A stretch of DNA of 9,758 bases from Fidelibacterota bacterium (GCA_016937825.1 JAFGVT010000153.1:1-9758); one strand, 5' to 3'. Positions 1 through 6,651 are shown, numbered from the stretch's first letter. Numbers and translations are program-made. Notes: generated from the letters alone by a model not told the origin.

Positions 1-884
1 ATCATGGCGCCCAGTGCCCGGCCGGTGTAAACGGGACCGACAAAAAGACCTTCGGTCTGCGCAAGCAGGCGGACGGCGTTCCGCTCATTGTCCCCCACAA
101 CGGCATAGCCTTCTCCGAGGTAGCCGTATTCCAGTTCAAAATCATCCGGACTGAGTGAAATATCCAGACCGAGCAACGCGGCGGCCTGATTGGCCAGATC
201 TGCCAGTTCGGGAGGAAAGGCGTCTTCCCCGGTCGCGACCCGGTCGATGCTGATCCCCGTGATCCTGCCCTTAAAGCCCGTCATTTTCGAGCCCAGCACC
301 ATACCGGCCAGGGTGGCGCCCGAACTGCTTGCCACGATCATGCGGTCGCAGGCGATGGACATCAGTTCAAGCTGGCGGATCGCTTCGGGCATCGCCATGA
401 CATAACCCACGGTGCCCAGGGCATTCGATCCGCCCAGCGGGATCACATACGGCTTTCTGCCCTGGCGGCGCAATTCCTCCGCAAGCGCCAGCATCTGCCG
501 GTCGCGTTCCGACCGCTGCTCAGCATAATGCACGGTCGCGCCCGCCAGCAGGTCCAGCAGGAGGTTCCCGTTGAAGGTTTCGGGTTCTTTTCCGGAAAGC
601 ACGACGTGGCACGCCAGGTTCAGTTTTTTGCAGGCGGCAATGGTCTGCGTGCAGTGATTGGATTGAAGGCCGCCGGTCGTGATGACGGTGTCGGCGCCCT
701 GTTTCAGTACGTCGTACATGAGATATTCGAGCTTGCGGGACTTATTTCCGCCTGCCGCCAAACCGCTAAGGTCGTCCCGCTTGATATAAAGCTTCCCGGA
801 ATATTCCAGGGAGCGCGCAAGGTTCGGCATCCCGTGCAGAGGGGTCGGCAGTTGCGCGAGCGTGATTTTCGGCAGGTAGTTCAT
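1..884 (-). CDS. D-cysteine desulfhydrase / ACC deaminase-family PLP enzyme (C-terminus cut by window edge)
   Basis: Translating the minus strand from ATG at 884-882 gives an open frame of 294 codons to the window edge. It matches the fold-type II PLP family containing D-cysteine desulfhydrase (DcyD), 1-aminocyclopropane-1-carboxylate deaminase and L-cysteate sulfo-lyase. Visible signatures are KRDDLSGLAAGGNKSRK (residues 35-51), where Lys48 should form the Schiff base with PLP; GGLQSNH (71-77), the carboxylate-binding Ser-Asn loop; and PVYTG (284-288) near the end. Family members are about 325-340 aa, so only some 30-45 residues are missing. The start is well set: a GAGGA Shine-Dalgarno at 889-893 lies in the end of the peptidase gene, and that gene's TAA (885-887) directly abuts this ATG, implying translational coupling. 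Expected chemistry is PLP-dependent release of ammonia from a small D-amino acid or ACC, with H2S if the substrate is D-cysteine. Family assignment is sure; the substrate is not. SNH rather than SNQ after GGLQ slightly favours a desulfhydrase over a true ACC deaminase (inference). The protein should be cytosolic. Confidence 0.88.
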   Translation of the reverse strand, partial: MNYLPKITLAQLPTPLHGMPNLARSLEYSGKLYIKRDDLSGLAAGGNKSRKLEYLMYDVLKQGADTVITTGGLQSNHCTQTIAACKKLNLACHVVLSGKEPETFNGNLLLDLLAGATVHYAEQRSERDRQMLALAEELRRQGRKPYVIPLGGSNALGTVGYVMAMPEAIRQLELMSIACDRMIVASSSGATLAGMVLGSKMTGFKGRITGISIDRVATGEDAFPPELADLANQAAALLGLDISLSPDDFELEYGYLGEGYAVVGDNERNAVRLLAQTEGLFVGPVYTGRALGAM

Positions 885-3842
885 TTATTCCTCTTCAAGC
901 AGATCGTATTTGAGTTCCTTCCCCTTTTCCATCGCCGAGATGCCCTCTTTCATCCAGCGCGGCATGGGGGCGTCCATCAAATAATGGTCAAAGAATTGCT
1001 TCATGCGGATCGTCAGGTCCATGCGGTTGCCCCAGCTGGATTCATTAAGGTTGTGCGAATCGCCGTTATAGACGAGCATCCATGCGGGTTTTTGCAGGCG
1101 GCGCATGGCGACCATCATTTCGATGCCCTGAGTCCATGGAACCGCGCCGTCCTCATCGTTATGCATCATCAGCAGGGGCGTCTCCACCTTGTCCGCAAAG
1201 AAGACCGGTGAATTTTCGACGTAAAGATCAAAACTGTCCCATAAGGTGCCGCCGATACGGCTTTGGCCGACTTCGTACTGCATCATGCGGCTCAGGCCCG
1301 AATACCAGCGGATCCCGCCGTAGGCGCTGGTCATATTGCTGACCGGAGCGCCGGCCATGGCAGCCGCAAAACGATCGGTCTGGGTGACGAAGTAGGCCGT
1401 CTGATAGCCCCCCCAGCTCTGGCCCTGGATCCCGATGCGTTCGCCGTTGATGAAGGGATATTTTTCCAGCAGCATGTCCACGCCGGTCATCACGCAGTCC
1501 AGGCCCGATTTCCCGGGATGTCCGGGCTTATAGACGATATCGGGCACAAAAACGATGTATCCGTTGCTCGGGTACATGCTCTTGTTGATCGTGGAATAAC
1601 TCGGGGACGGCATGAAATACTGATGCAGGTAATCGGAATATTTCTCATAGTAGTAGATGATCATCGGATGTTTTGCCGACCTGTCCAGATCGTCGGGAAT
1701 GTAGAGCATGCCCTGCAGTTCCACTCCGTCGGAATTTTTCCATTCCACCAGTTCGACGCTTGCCCAGCGGAATTCGGATTGCTGAGGGTTCAGGGAAGAC
1801 AGTTTTGTCATTTTCTTAAAGCCGATATCCGAGACCCAGAGGTTGGGATACTCGCGGTAATCCCCTCTGCGCCAGATCAGGATGTCCGCATCTTTGGCTT
1901 TATCAAGCTTGGTGTACTGATGGTCGGTATAGATCAGCTTGACGGGATCGGATCCTTCGTACATGTTGACCGTTGCATATCCGGCTGCTTTCGTTTTTTT
2001 ATTGAAGGCGCTCAGCAGGATCGGTTTTATGGGAACGTAATCGAGCTTTGCATCCGGTTTTTCATAGCGGAAGACGGTATTCGAGGCGCGGCCCGCTCCG
2101 CGGGTGACATTCAAGGGCGCTTTCTCGCCGCTCAGATCGAATTTCCAGATATCATACTTGTCGTAGATAAAGGCATAGCGGTCGTTCAGTCCCCAATCCA
2201 TGAACCCGTAGGGCTGCGGAACGGCGGGATGGTCGTCATCCTCATCATAAAAGGCCACTTCAAGTCCCTTCGTCAGGACACGGGAGGTTTCGGCTTCAAT
2301 ATCGTAGACGTACCAGTTGCTGTCCGCATGTTCATACCACAGCAGGTACTTGCCCTGCGGGGACAAAGCGGGCGCAGAGCCTTTTTTCTCGAGAACGAGC
2401 TCCTTTTCGCCCGTTGCGGCCTTGATCAGATAATAATCTTTGTAATCGAGTTCTTCCCAGGAAATGAGCCGGCGGTAAGGCAGATTGCTTTCTCCCAGGA
2501 TAAGGGATTCGTCGCGGTCCCGGCTGAGCTTGATATCCGGAACGGTCTCATCGGCCAGCTGCACGACCTTCCGGCTCCCGACCTTCACCATGGCCTGGTA
2601 ATTCCGGTTCTTCTCGCGGCTCAGTTCCTTGACCTGCTGTGTCTGCAGCAGCGGATCCGTCCAGGACCAGAGATCCATCGCGACCTTTTCGTTTTTCAGG
2701 AGCGTATCTTCCGGTTCGGCGACAGGAAGCGGAGCAGTTCCGAAAAACAGGCGCTTTCCGCTCGCTGAAAAGACCGGCTGGCGGATATTGCTGACGCCCC
2801 ACCCTTCGGGAATACCGGAGGCGTCCCGGGTAATATAGGGCGATGCCGCGGACCTGCCTTTTTTCCAGTAATACACGTCGAATACTTTCTCTTTGGTCGT
2901 ATCGGCAGAGAACAGGAAGGCCAGCTGTTCGCCCTTTTCGTCAAAATTGAAGGCCTTCGCCTCGCCCGCCGTCTCCAGGATTACCTTCACCGAGGCGGTT
3001 CTTGCGTTGATCAGCGATACGCGAACGGAATCGGTCTTCAGTTTTGTCAGGACGACAATGTGCGATCCGTCCTTGCTGACAGTGTAGGAACTTGCGTACT
3101 CGACCCTGACCGTATCCTGTGCCAGGGGATTCCAGACCCAGAGCGGCGTGCCTTCTTCGCGGACTTTCGGTTTTTTCACTTTCTTTTTTGTTTCTTTTTC
3201 CGCCGGCTGCACAATTTTCCTGTTGGTATCGATCGCGGTGGTATCCGCCAGCAAGGTGGAATCGCTGACCGCCGAGCTGTCTTTCTTAGCCGTCGTGTCG
3301 GGTGCCGGCGGAAGCGGTTTCTCAAGCAGCAGCGTGATCCACGGACTGCCTTCGTCGCTCATGCTGTAGGATTTCACCCGGGGGATCAGCAGCAGGGTAT
3401 CCATTTCCAAAAAGTAGACGCACAGGGAGTCTTTGGGCATTTTATCGGCTTTTACCTTACTGATCTTCGCCTTCCGCTCCGTTTCAAAACGGGGTGAGCG
3501 CAGGAAAACGAGAAAATCGATATCCGGGGAAAAGGATACCTTTGAAGCCCGTTCAAAATCATGTTTTTTACCGGTCTCGATCTCATGCAGGGTCAGAAAA
3601 CCGTCGCCGCGGTTTAAAACCGTGCGGTAGAAAACCCATTTCCCGTTATCGGAAACTACGCGTTCGGCCAGCCGCTGCCAGGCGGCGTAATCATCCGGGG
3701 TCAGGGCTCTCGTGCCCTGCGCCGTTACATGTGCGGTCGTGTCTTCTGCCGGGGCAATGCTCACCGGTGCCGGCGGCAGTTCTTTCCGGCCGCAGGAAAC
3801 CAGTATAAGGATCATGGTCGTGAATACTGCAAGCTTCTTCAA
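885..3842 (-). CDS. S9 (prolyl oligopeptidase/DPP IV-like) serine peptidase, predicted lipoprotein
   Basis: This 985-aa protein starts with a lipoprotein signal peptide: Lys2-Lys3, a hydrophobic stretch, then lipobox LVSC with Cys17 as the likely lipidated residue. It is therefore exported and membrane-anchored, in the periplasm or at the surface. Residues about 45-690 form a long repeated-strand region typical of the S9 beta-propeller. The C-terminal alpha/beta hydrolase domain (about 695-955) carries the catalytic triad: Ser809 in GQSWGG, Asp898 in HNDEDGAVP and His930 in GDSHNL. The family cleaves peptides, often after proline or releasing N-terminal dipeptides; the substrate here is unknown. 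A low-complexity Asp/Ser/Thr segment followed by a Lys-rich one (about 178-231) interrupts the N-terminal region and may be an exposed loop. The start is TTG at 3842-3840. It is supported by AGGGAG at 3849-3854 and by the complete signal peptide, which the next in-frame Met (residue 10) would destroy. The gene begins 18 nt after pyrDK, so co-transcription is likely. At nearly 1000 aa it exceeds classical prolyl oligopeptidases but is similar in size to long S9 lipoproteins of Bacteroidota. Confidence 0.9.
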   Translation of the reverse strand: MKKLAVFTTMILILVSCGRKELPPAPVSIAPAEDTTAHVTAQGTRALTPDDYAAWQRLAERVVSDNGKWVFYRTVLNRGDGFLTLHEIETGKKHDFERASKVSFSPDIDFLVFLRSPRFETERKAKISKVKADKMPKDSLCVYFLEMDTLLLIPRVKSYSMSDEGSPWITLLLEKPLPPAPDTTAKKDSSAVSDSTLLADTTAIDTNRKIVQPAEKETKKKVKKPKVREEGTPLWVWNPLAQDTVRVEYASSYTVSKDGSHIVVLTKLKTDSVRVSLINARTASVKVILETAGEAKAFNFDEKGEQLAFLFSADTTKEKVFDVYYWKKGRSAASPYITRDASGIPEGWGVSNIRQPVFSASGKRLFFGTAPLPVAEPEDTLLKNEKVAMDLWSWTDPLLQTQQVKELSREKNRNYQAMVKVGSRKVVQLADETVPDIKLSRDRDESLILGESNLPYRRLISWEELDYKDYYLIKAATGEKELVLEKKGSAPALSPQGKYLLWYEHADSNWYVYDIEAETSRVLTKGLEVAFYDEDDDHPAVPQPYGFMDWGLNDRYAFIYDKYDIWKFDLSGEKAPLNVTRGAGRASNTVFRYEKPDAKLDYVPIKPILLSAFNKKTKAAGYATVNMYEGSDPVKLIYTDHQYTKLDKAKDADILIWRRGDYREYPNLWVSDIGFKKMTKLSSLNPQQSEFRWASVELVEWKNSDGVELQGMLYIPDDLDRSAKHPMIIYYYEKYSDYLHQYFMPSPSYSTINKSMYPSNGYIVFVPDIVYKPGHPGKSGLDCVMTGVDMLLEKYPFINGERIGIQGQSWGGYQTAYFVTQTDRFAAAMAGAPVSNMTSAYGGIRWYSGLSRMMQYEVGQSRIGGTLWDSFDLYVENSPVFFADKVETPLLMMHNDEDGAVPWTQGIEMMVAMRRLQKPAWMLVYNGDSHNLNESSWGNRMDLTIRMKQFFDHYLMDAPMPRWMKEGISAMEKGKELKYDLLEEE

Positions 3843-3848
3843 TTTTCT

Positions 3849-3854
3849 CTCCCT
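3849..3854 (-). promoter_or_regulatory. Shine-Dalgarno site supporting the TTG start of the S9 peptidase
   Basis: On the minus strand AGGGAG stands 6 nt before TTG at 3842-3840, in the 18-nt gap after the pyrDK stop. No ATG gives an intact signal peptide, so this site decides the start. The rarer TTG codon may lower translation of the peptidase relative to pyrDK (inference). Confidence 0.7.
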
Positions 3855-3860
3855 TTCGGG

Positions 3861-5582
3861 TTAGGATTTATCTGTTTCGTTGAAATAATGTTCTTTCAGG
3901 AAGGGGTAAGCGTAAAAGGTCCCGCTTTTGCAGCTGATCTTCCCGCCGCATTCGCATTCGCCGCACATGCCGATCCCGCACATCGTGTTGGTCTCGAGGG
4001 AAGCGTAGCAGTACTCGGGGGGACATCCCTTTTCCACGGCAAGCTCCAGGGCTTTGCGCATCAGGATATCCGGGCCGACGGCGTATACCGTGCAGTTTTC
4101 CCTTTCGATCTCATCCAGTTTGGCGGCCATGGCATCCAGGACGCGTCCGGGTTTTCCGTCATCGGGGACGACGGTGAACTGCGCGTAAGGTTCGATCAGG
4201 TCCCGGTAGGCTTCTTCCTCCCGGGTGATCACTCCGTGAAAGACCGATACGATCCGTCCGACCAGAGTCAGGTCTTCCACCAGTTTCGGGACCAGCGCCA
4301 GGCCCGTACCTCCGCTGAGGATCAGGACGTTGGACATCGTGTTCGAGGGCGCTTCGTTCCCGTAGACACCCCGGACGTACAGCGTATCGCCGGGCTTTTT
4401 TTCGAACAGGGCGTGGGTAAATTCGCCTTTGCCGCTCTTTTTGTCATATTCCCGTTTGCGCACGATAAAACGCAGGGGCGAAGAGGAGACGATCCCGAAG
4501 GGCTTTTCCCCGACGCCGGGGATCCAGATGAACATGTACTGGCTGGCCTTGAAGAGGACCGGGTCCCCCGCCAGCGTCAGGGTCATGAGGGTCTCGGAAA
4601 GCCGGGTCGCTTCGGTAAGGGTATAGGCTTTATATCTGGCAAGGTTCTTAACGGTAAGACGGGCGACCGCCGAGTCGGTCTGGTTCTCGGTATCAAAGGC
4701 AAGCGCTTCGAAATACTCGGCGTATTTTTCATCTTTGATGCGGGCGATGGCGGAACCGACGCCCACGACGTTCGCTCCTGCGCGGCGCATGGCGCGCACC
4801 TGGGATCCGCGGCTGACGCCGCCCATCCCGATGATGGGGATGTCCGGACCGACCGCCTGCCGTATCTCGCTGATCTTCCGAACGGCGATCTCGAAAATGT
4901 GTTCGCCGCTGCGTCCGCCTTTGTGCCCGTTCGGGTTATAGAGCAGCAGCTCCCCGCTGAGCGGTTCCGCGTAGGGATCCGGGCCGGCAGTATTGATGGC
5001 CGCCAGGCCGTCCGCTCCGGCGTCGACCGCCGCTTTGGCGATAGCGCCGATATCCTCGACGTTGGGCGTAAGTTTCGGGAACAGCAGGGCATCCGTTGCC
5101 GGACGGATCGCCTCCATGTAGGACTTGACAAGATCGGCATTCATTCCGATGGATGCGCCGTAACCCGGTTTGGCGTGCGGACAGGAAAAGTTAAGCTCGA
5201 TGATGTCGGCAACATCTGCAAATTTCTTCACGAGCGTAATAAAATCTTCGGGCGTATTTGCCGAAACCGATACGTTCAGCAGAGCCCGCAGGGGTTTCGC
5301 TCTGCGCAGTTCTTTAAGTTCCCGGTAGCCGGCGTGCATGCCGGGATTGCGCAGACCCACGGCATTCACATAGGAACCGGGGGCCACTTCGCCGACGATG
5401 GGTTCTCGGTTTCCCGGGTTCGCTTTGACCTGAAAACTTTTAGTCGTGATCATGGCAATTCCCGGCACCTCGTCGTCCACCCTGCGTATCAGGTTCGGCT
5501 TTGTGGTCCAGACCCCCGAAACGGTGGCGAATTTCAGGCTGCCGCTCAACAGATATTCCAGAATCTCTTTCTTTGTTTTCAT
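3861..5582 (-). CDS. pyrDK: Fused dihydroorotate dehydrogenase (PyrD, class 1B) and electron-transfer subunit (PyrK)
   Basis: This 573-aa protein joins two normally separate subunits. Residues about 15-300 are an FMN-dependent class 1B dihydroorotate dehydrogenase: NFSCPH (131-136) places the catalytic Cys at 134, FPKLTPN (168-174) contains the FMN-contacting Lys170, INT (196-198) and GMGGV (252-256) are flavin/phosphate loops, and HKGGRSG lies at 220-226. Residues about 310-568 are PyrK-like: an FAD-binding barrel with QYMFIWIPGVGEKPFGI (348-364), an NAD-binding part with LSGGTGLALVP (422-432), and a 2Fe-2S motif C535-x4-C540-x2-C543-x7-C551. The reaction is dihydroorotate to orotate, with electrons passing FMN to Fe-S to FAD to NAD+, in the cytosol. 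All cofactor motifs look intact in one uninterrupted frame, so this is not a truncated pair. The ATG at 5582-5580 has AAGGA at 5587-5591. It is the first gene of a minus-strand unit with the S9 peptidase and the PLP enzyme downstream. The spacing to the last Fe-S Cys is shorter than in many Bacillus-type PyrK proteins. Gene identity is firm given the PyrB/E/F neighbours; the fusion is the unusual part. Confidence 0.93.
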   Translation of the reverse strand: MKTKKEILEYLLSGSLKFATVSGVWTTKPNLIRRVDDEVPGIAMITTKSFQVKANPGNREPIVGEVAPGSYVNAVGLRNPGMHAGYRELKELRRAKPLRALLNVSVSANTPEDFITLVKKFADVADIIELNFSCPHAKPGYGASIGMNADLVKSYMEAIRPATDALLFPKLTPNVEDIGAIAKAAVDAGADGLAAINTAGPDPYAEPLSGELLLYNPNGHKGGRSGEHIFEIAVRKISEIRQAVGPDIPIIGMGGVSRGSQVRAMRRAGANVVGVGSAIARIKDEKYAEYFEALAFDTENQTDSAVARLTVKNLARYKAYTLTEATRLSETLMTLTLAGDPVLFKASQYMFIWIPGVGEKPFGIVSSSPLRFIVRKREYDKKSGKGEFTHALFEKKPGDTLYVRGVYGNEAPSNTMSNVLILSGGTGLALVPKLVEDLTLVGRIVSVFHGVITREEEAYRDLIEPYAQFTVVPDDGKPGRVLDAMAAKLDEIERENCTVYAVGPDILMRKALELAVEKGCPPEYCYASLETNTMCGIGMCGECECGGKISCKSGTFYAYPFLKEHYFNETDKS

Positions 5583-5618
5583 AGCTTCCTTATGATAATC
5601 CGGGTTTTAAGATAACAC

Positions 5619-5633
5619 ATTTCAGGCTGAAAT
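5619..5633. promoter_or_regulatory. Perfect 15-bp dyad, candidate operator upstream of pyrDK
   Basis: ATTTCAG-G-CTGAAAT is a perfect inverted repeat with 7-bp arms around one central base. It lies 36 nt upstream of the pyrDK start, where an operator overlapping the promoter would be expected. It has no T-tract and is too tight for an RNA hairpin, so a dimeric repressor site is more plausible than a terminator. The regulator is unknown and the operator role is inference. Confidence 0.4.
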
Positions 5634-5645
5634 ATAAGCGAAAAA

Positions 5646-5657
5646 TGCCGGCCGGCA
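5646..5657. promoter_or_regulatory. Perfect 12-bp GC palindrome TGCCGGCCGGCA upstream of pyrDK
   Basis: The 12-bp palindrome TGCCGGCCGGCA stands out in an otherwise AT-rich intergenic region, 12 nt from the neighbouring dyad at 5619-5633. On the minus strand it is followed by a run of five T. It may be a protein-binding site; a perfect 12-bp palindrome with no loop would not make a good RNA terminator. The functional role is inferred. Confidence 0.3.
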
Positions 5658-5716
5658 CATGATGGCGCAGGGCAGTGAGTATTTCCTTTTTTCATTTTTA
5701 TTTTCAGCGTATATTC

Positions 5717-5734
5717 ATTTGTCACTACACAAAT
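5717..5734. promoter_or_regulatory. Inverted repeat between the candidate -10 and the RBS of yccF
   Basis: ATTTGT at 5717-5722 and ACAAAT at 5729-5734 are perfect 6-bp inverted arms around a 6-nt centre. They sit just downstream of the candidate -10 TATATT (5710-5715) and just before the ribosome binding site of yccF. The position suits a start-site operator, but short AT dyads arise easily by chance. Confidence 0.25.
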
Positions 5735-5738
5735 CGTG

Positions 5739-5744
5739 AAAGGA
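5739..5744 (+). promoter_or_regulatory. Ribosome binding site that selects the yccF start
   Basis: AAAGGA lies 6 nt before ATG 5751. The frame also opens at GTG 5736, but that codon is directly next to this site and has no Shine-Dalgarno of its own, so the ATG is preferred. Confidence 0.65.
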
Positions 5745-5750
5745 CCTAAC

Positions 5751-6128
5751 ATGAAATTACTCGGCAATCTGATCTGGCTGATCTTCGGCGGACTGGTGAC
5801 AGCCCTGGAATATCTTGCCGCAAGCATGGTGCTGATGGCAACGATCGTGGGGATCCCCTTCGGGATCCAGACGCTCAAGCTCGCCATGATCACGCTGATG
5901 CCCTTCAGCTTCACGGTAAAGGAAAAAAATGCTCCCGGCGGATTCCTGAATCTGGTCATGAACGTGATCTGGATCCTGGTGGGGGGCATTTGGATCTTTC
6001 TGACCCATGTACTGTTCGGCTTACTGCTCGCTGTAACGATTATCGGCATTCCCTTCGCAAAACAGCATTTCAAACTCGCGATTATCGCGCTGACCCCCTT
6101 CGGCAAAGAACTGATCGACAAAAAATAA
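5751..6128 (+). CDS. yccF: YccF-family (DUF307) inner-membrane protein
   Basis: A 125-aa hydrophobic protein beginning MKLLGNLIWLIFGG. It resembles E. coli YccF in having two similar halves. Each half runs from a GN/MN-x-IW-type stretch through a membrane segment to a G-I-P-F loop followed by a K-LA-I/M-I-A/T-L-x-PF stretch. The two loops are TIVGIPFGIQ (residues 32-41) and TIIGIPFAKQ (96-105), separated by a polar linker with EKNAPGG. Several membrane-spanning or membrane-embedded helices are expected. The molecular function of the family is not established. The preferred start is ATG 5751 with AAAGGA upstream; an in-frame GTG at 5736 would add five residues and is less likely. The gene reads divergently from pyrDK and is followed after 27 nt by the STAS-like gene on the same strand, so the two probably form one transcript. 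No link to pyrimidine synthesis is apparent. Confidence 0.85.
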   Translation: MKLLGNLIWLIFGGLVTALEYLAASMVLMATIVGIPFGIQTLKLAMITLMPFSFTVKEKNAPGGFLNLVMNVIWILVGGIWIFLTHVLFGLLLAVTIIGIPFAKQHFKLAIIALTPFGKELIDKK

Positions 6129-6155
6129 GGGGCTCAGGTCCGTTCAGGGGGACCC

Positions 6156-6524
6156 ATGATCCGTTGGGCATTCAATGAAAAAGAACAGGTTCTGGAAGCC
6201 GTATTTTCCGGAACGGTCAGCCATCACGATATTATTGATTGTATGGATAAGATCAATAAAAACAATGATTACCCTCGTGTACTCAACATTCTGATCGATG
6301 CGCGGAACGCTATGTTCAACTTTAATCCGGATGAGGTCAAGACGGTCGCGTCCGCCAATTTCCGGATGGCTCCCTCCTACCGCCGCATCCGGAATGCCAT
6401 TGTGATCGATGACCCTAAGGAAACCGCCTTTACCATGCTGTACCAGAATGCCAGCAAAAGCAAGAATTACGAAGTAAAGATATTTACGCTCAAAGAGAAT
6501 GCCCTGAACTGGCTGAAAAGCTGA
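6156..6524 (+). CDS. Small STAS/SEC14-like (SpoIIAA-type) protein of unknown role
   Basis: A 122-aa soluble protein with no signal peptide or membrane segment. It shows an alternating strand/helix pattern: an N-terminal strand pair (IRWAFNEKEQVLEAVFSG), a helix (HDIIDCMDKINK), a strand ending LIDARNA (46-52), a second helix (PDEVKTVASANF), a strand AIVIDDP (80-86), a helix (AFTMLYQNASK) and a final strand-helix (VKIFTLKENALNWL). This layout and the LIDAR-type strand resemble the STAS/SEC14 or SpoIIAA-like proteins of about 120 aa often labelled hypothetical. The classic SpoIIAA phosphorylatable Ser motif is not evident, so a phospho-switch role is not supported. ATG 6156 has AGGGGGA at 6146-6152, and the gene follows yccF by 27 nt, suggesting a two-gene unit. 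Family assignment is by overall pattern only; function is unknown. Confidence 0.65.
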   Translation: MIRWAFNEKEQVLEAVFSGTVSHHDIIDCMDKINKNNDYPRVLNILIDARNAMFNFNPDEVKTVASANFRMAPSYRRIRNAIVIDDPKETAFTMLYQNASKSKNYEVKIFTLKENALNWLKS

Positions 6525-6651
6525 CAGACCGGGCGGGATCGTTCCGAAAGCTTTCATAAACCCTCATTGGATCGAACTGCCCGGCGTCCTTGTCCCGTCG
6601 GGATGCCGTGTTTCATGTTCTTATAATAATTTTAAGTCCGTGTTGATTTTG
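6525..6651. other. Intergenic gap between convergent STAS-like gene and pyrF
   Basis: This 127-nt stretch sits between the 3' ends of two genes that run towards each other, so it should hold transcription terminators. It contains the hairpin at 6582-6608 and a weak AT-only dyad, with one mismatch, at 6620-6636. I see no coding potential or tRNA-like structure. The gap lacks a strong hairpin followed by a T-run for pyrF on the minus strand. Confidence 0.6.
6582..6608 (+). terminator. Candidate hairpin terminator for the yccF/STAS-like unit
   Basis: CGGCGTCC (6582-6589) pairs with GGATGCCG (6601-6608) over 8 bp including one G-T wobble, and T6590-G6600 can add another wobble. The loop is about 9-11 nt. 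On the plus strand it is followed by TGTTTCATGTTCTTATAATAATTTT, which is T-rich but not a clean T-run. A tighter alternative stem, TCCCG-T-CGGGA (6593-6603), competes with it. On the minus strand the sequence after it is not T-rich, so it suits the plus-strand unit better. Calculated folding energy would decide; support is moderate at best. Confidence 0.3.

Larger units (their letters stand above)
5583..5750. promoter_or_regulatory. Divergent intergenic regulatory region between pyrDK and yccF
   Basis: This 168-nt stretch separates two divergent start codons and must hold promoters for both units. It is much richer in A and T than its surroundings. For yccF the best -10 candidate is TATATT at 5710-5715, preceded by a T-rich tract (about 5682-5707) but no convincing -35 box. 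For pyrDK on the minus strand I see no consensus promoter; TTATCT/TTAAAA around 5605-5616 is the least bad -10 region. Three short dyads lie here and are listed separately. Confidence 0.55.

Noticed and set aside
1263..2768. A 501-codon open frame on the plus strand
   Set aside because: Antisense shadow of the S9 peptidase; no Shine-Dalgarno-led start and no family motifs.
3729..5615. A 628-codon open frame on the plus strand
   Set aside because: It lies fully antisense to pyrDK and the start of the peptidase gene, both of which have clear catalytic motifs. Its product has no recognisable domain and is rich in Arg, Gly, Phe, Asp and His, as expected for the complement of a GC-biased gene.
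5583..5750. A PyrR-type attenuator or a pyrimidine/guanine riboswitch ahead of pyrDK
   Set aside because: The leader is short, has no pair of alternative long stems and no terminator hairpin with T-run close to the start codon. The dyads present look like DNA sites rather than RNA folds.
5736..5750. GTG at 5736 as the yccF start
   Set aside because: The Shine-Dalgarno AAAGGA (5739-5744) begins one nucleotide after this codon and can only serve ATG 5751; the extra residues are also not family-like.
5579..6121. A 180-codon open frame on the minus strand
   Set aside because: Antisense to yccF and running through the divergent regulatory region; yccF on the plus strand has family motifs and a ribosome binding site, this frame has neither.
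6144..6557. A 137-codon open frame on the minus strand
   Set aside because: Antisense to the STAS-like gene. The plus-strand frame has the better ribosome binding site and a regular strand-helix pattern.
6622..6627. Perfect TATAAT on the plus strand, which would transcribe antisense to pyrF
   Set aside because: No -35-like hexamer at 16-18 bp spacing. It sits in a short AT-rich stretch behind a hairpin and is better explained as part of the intergenic terminator region.
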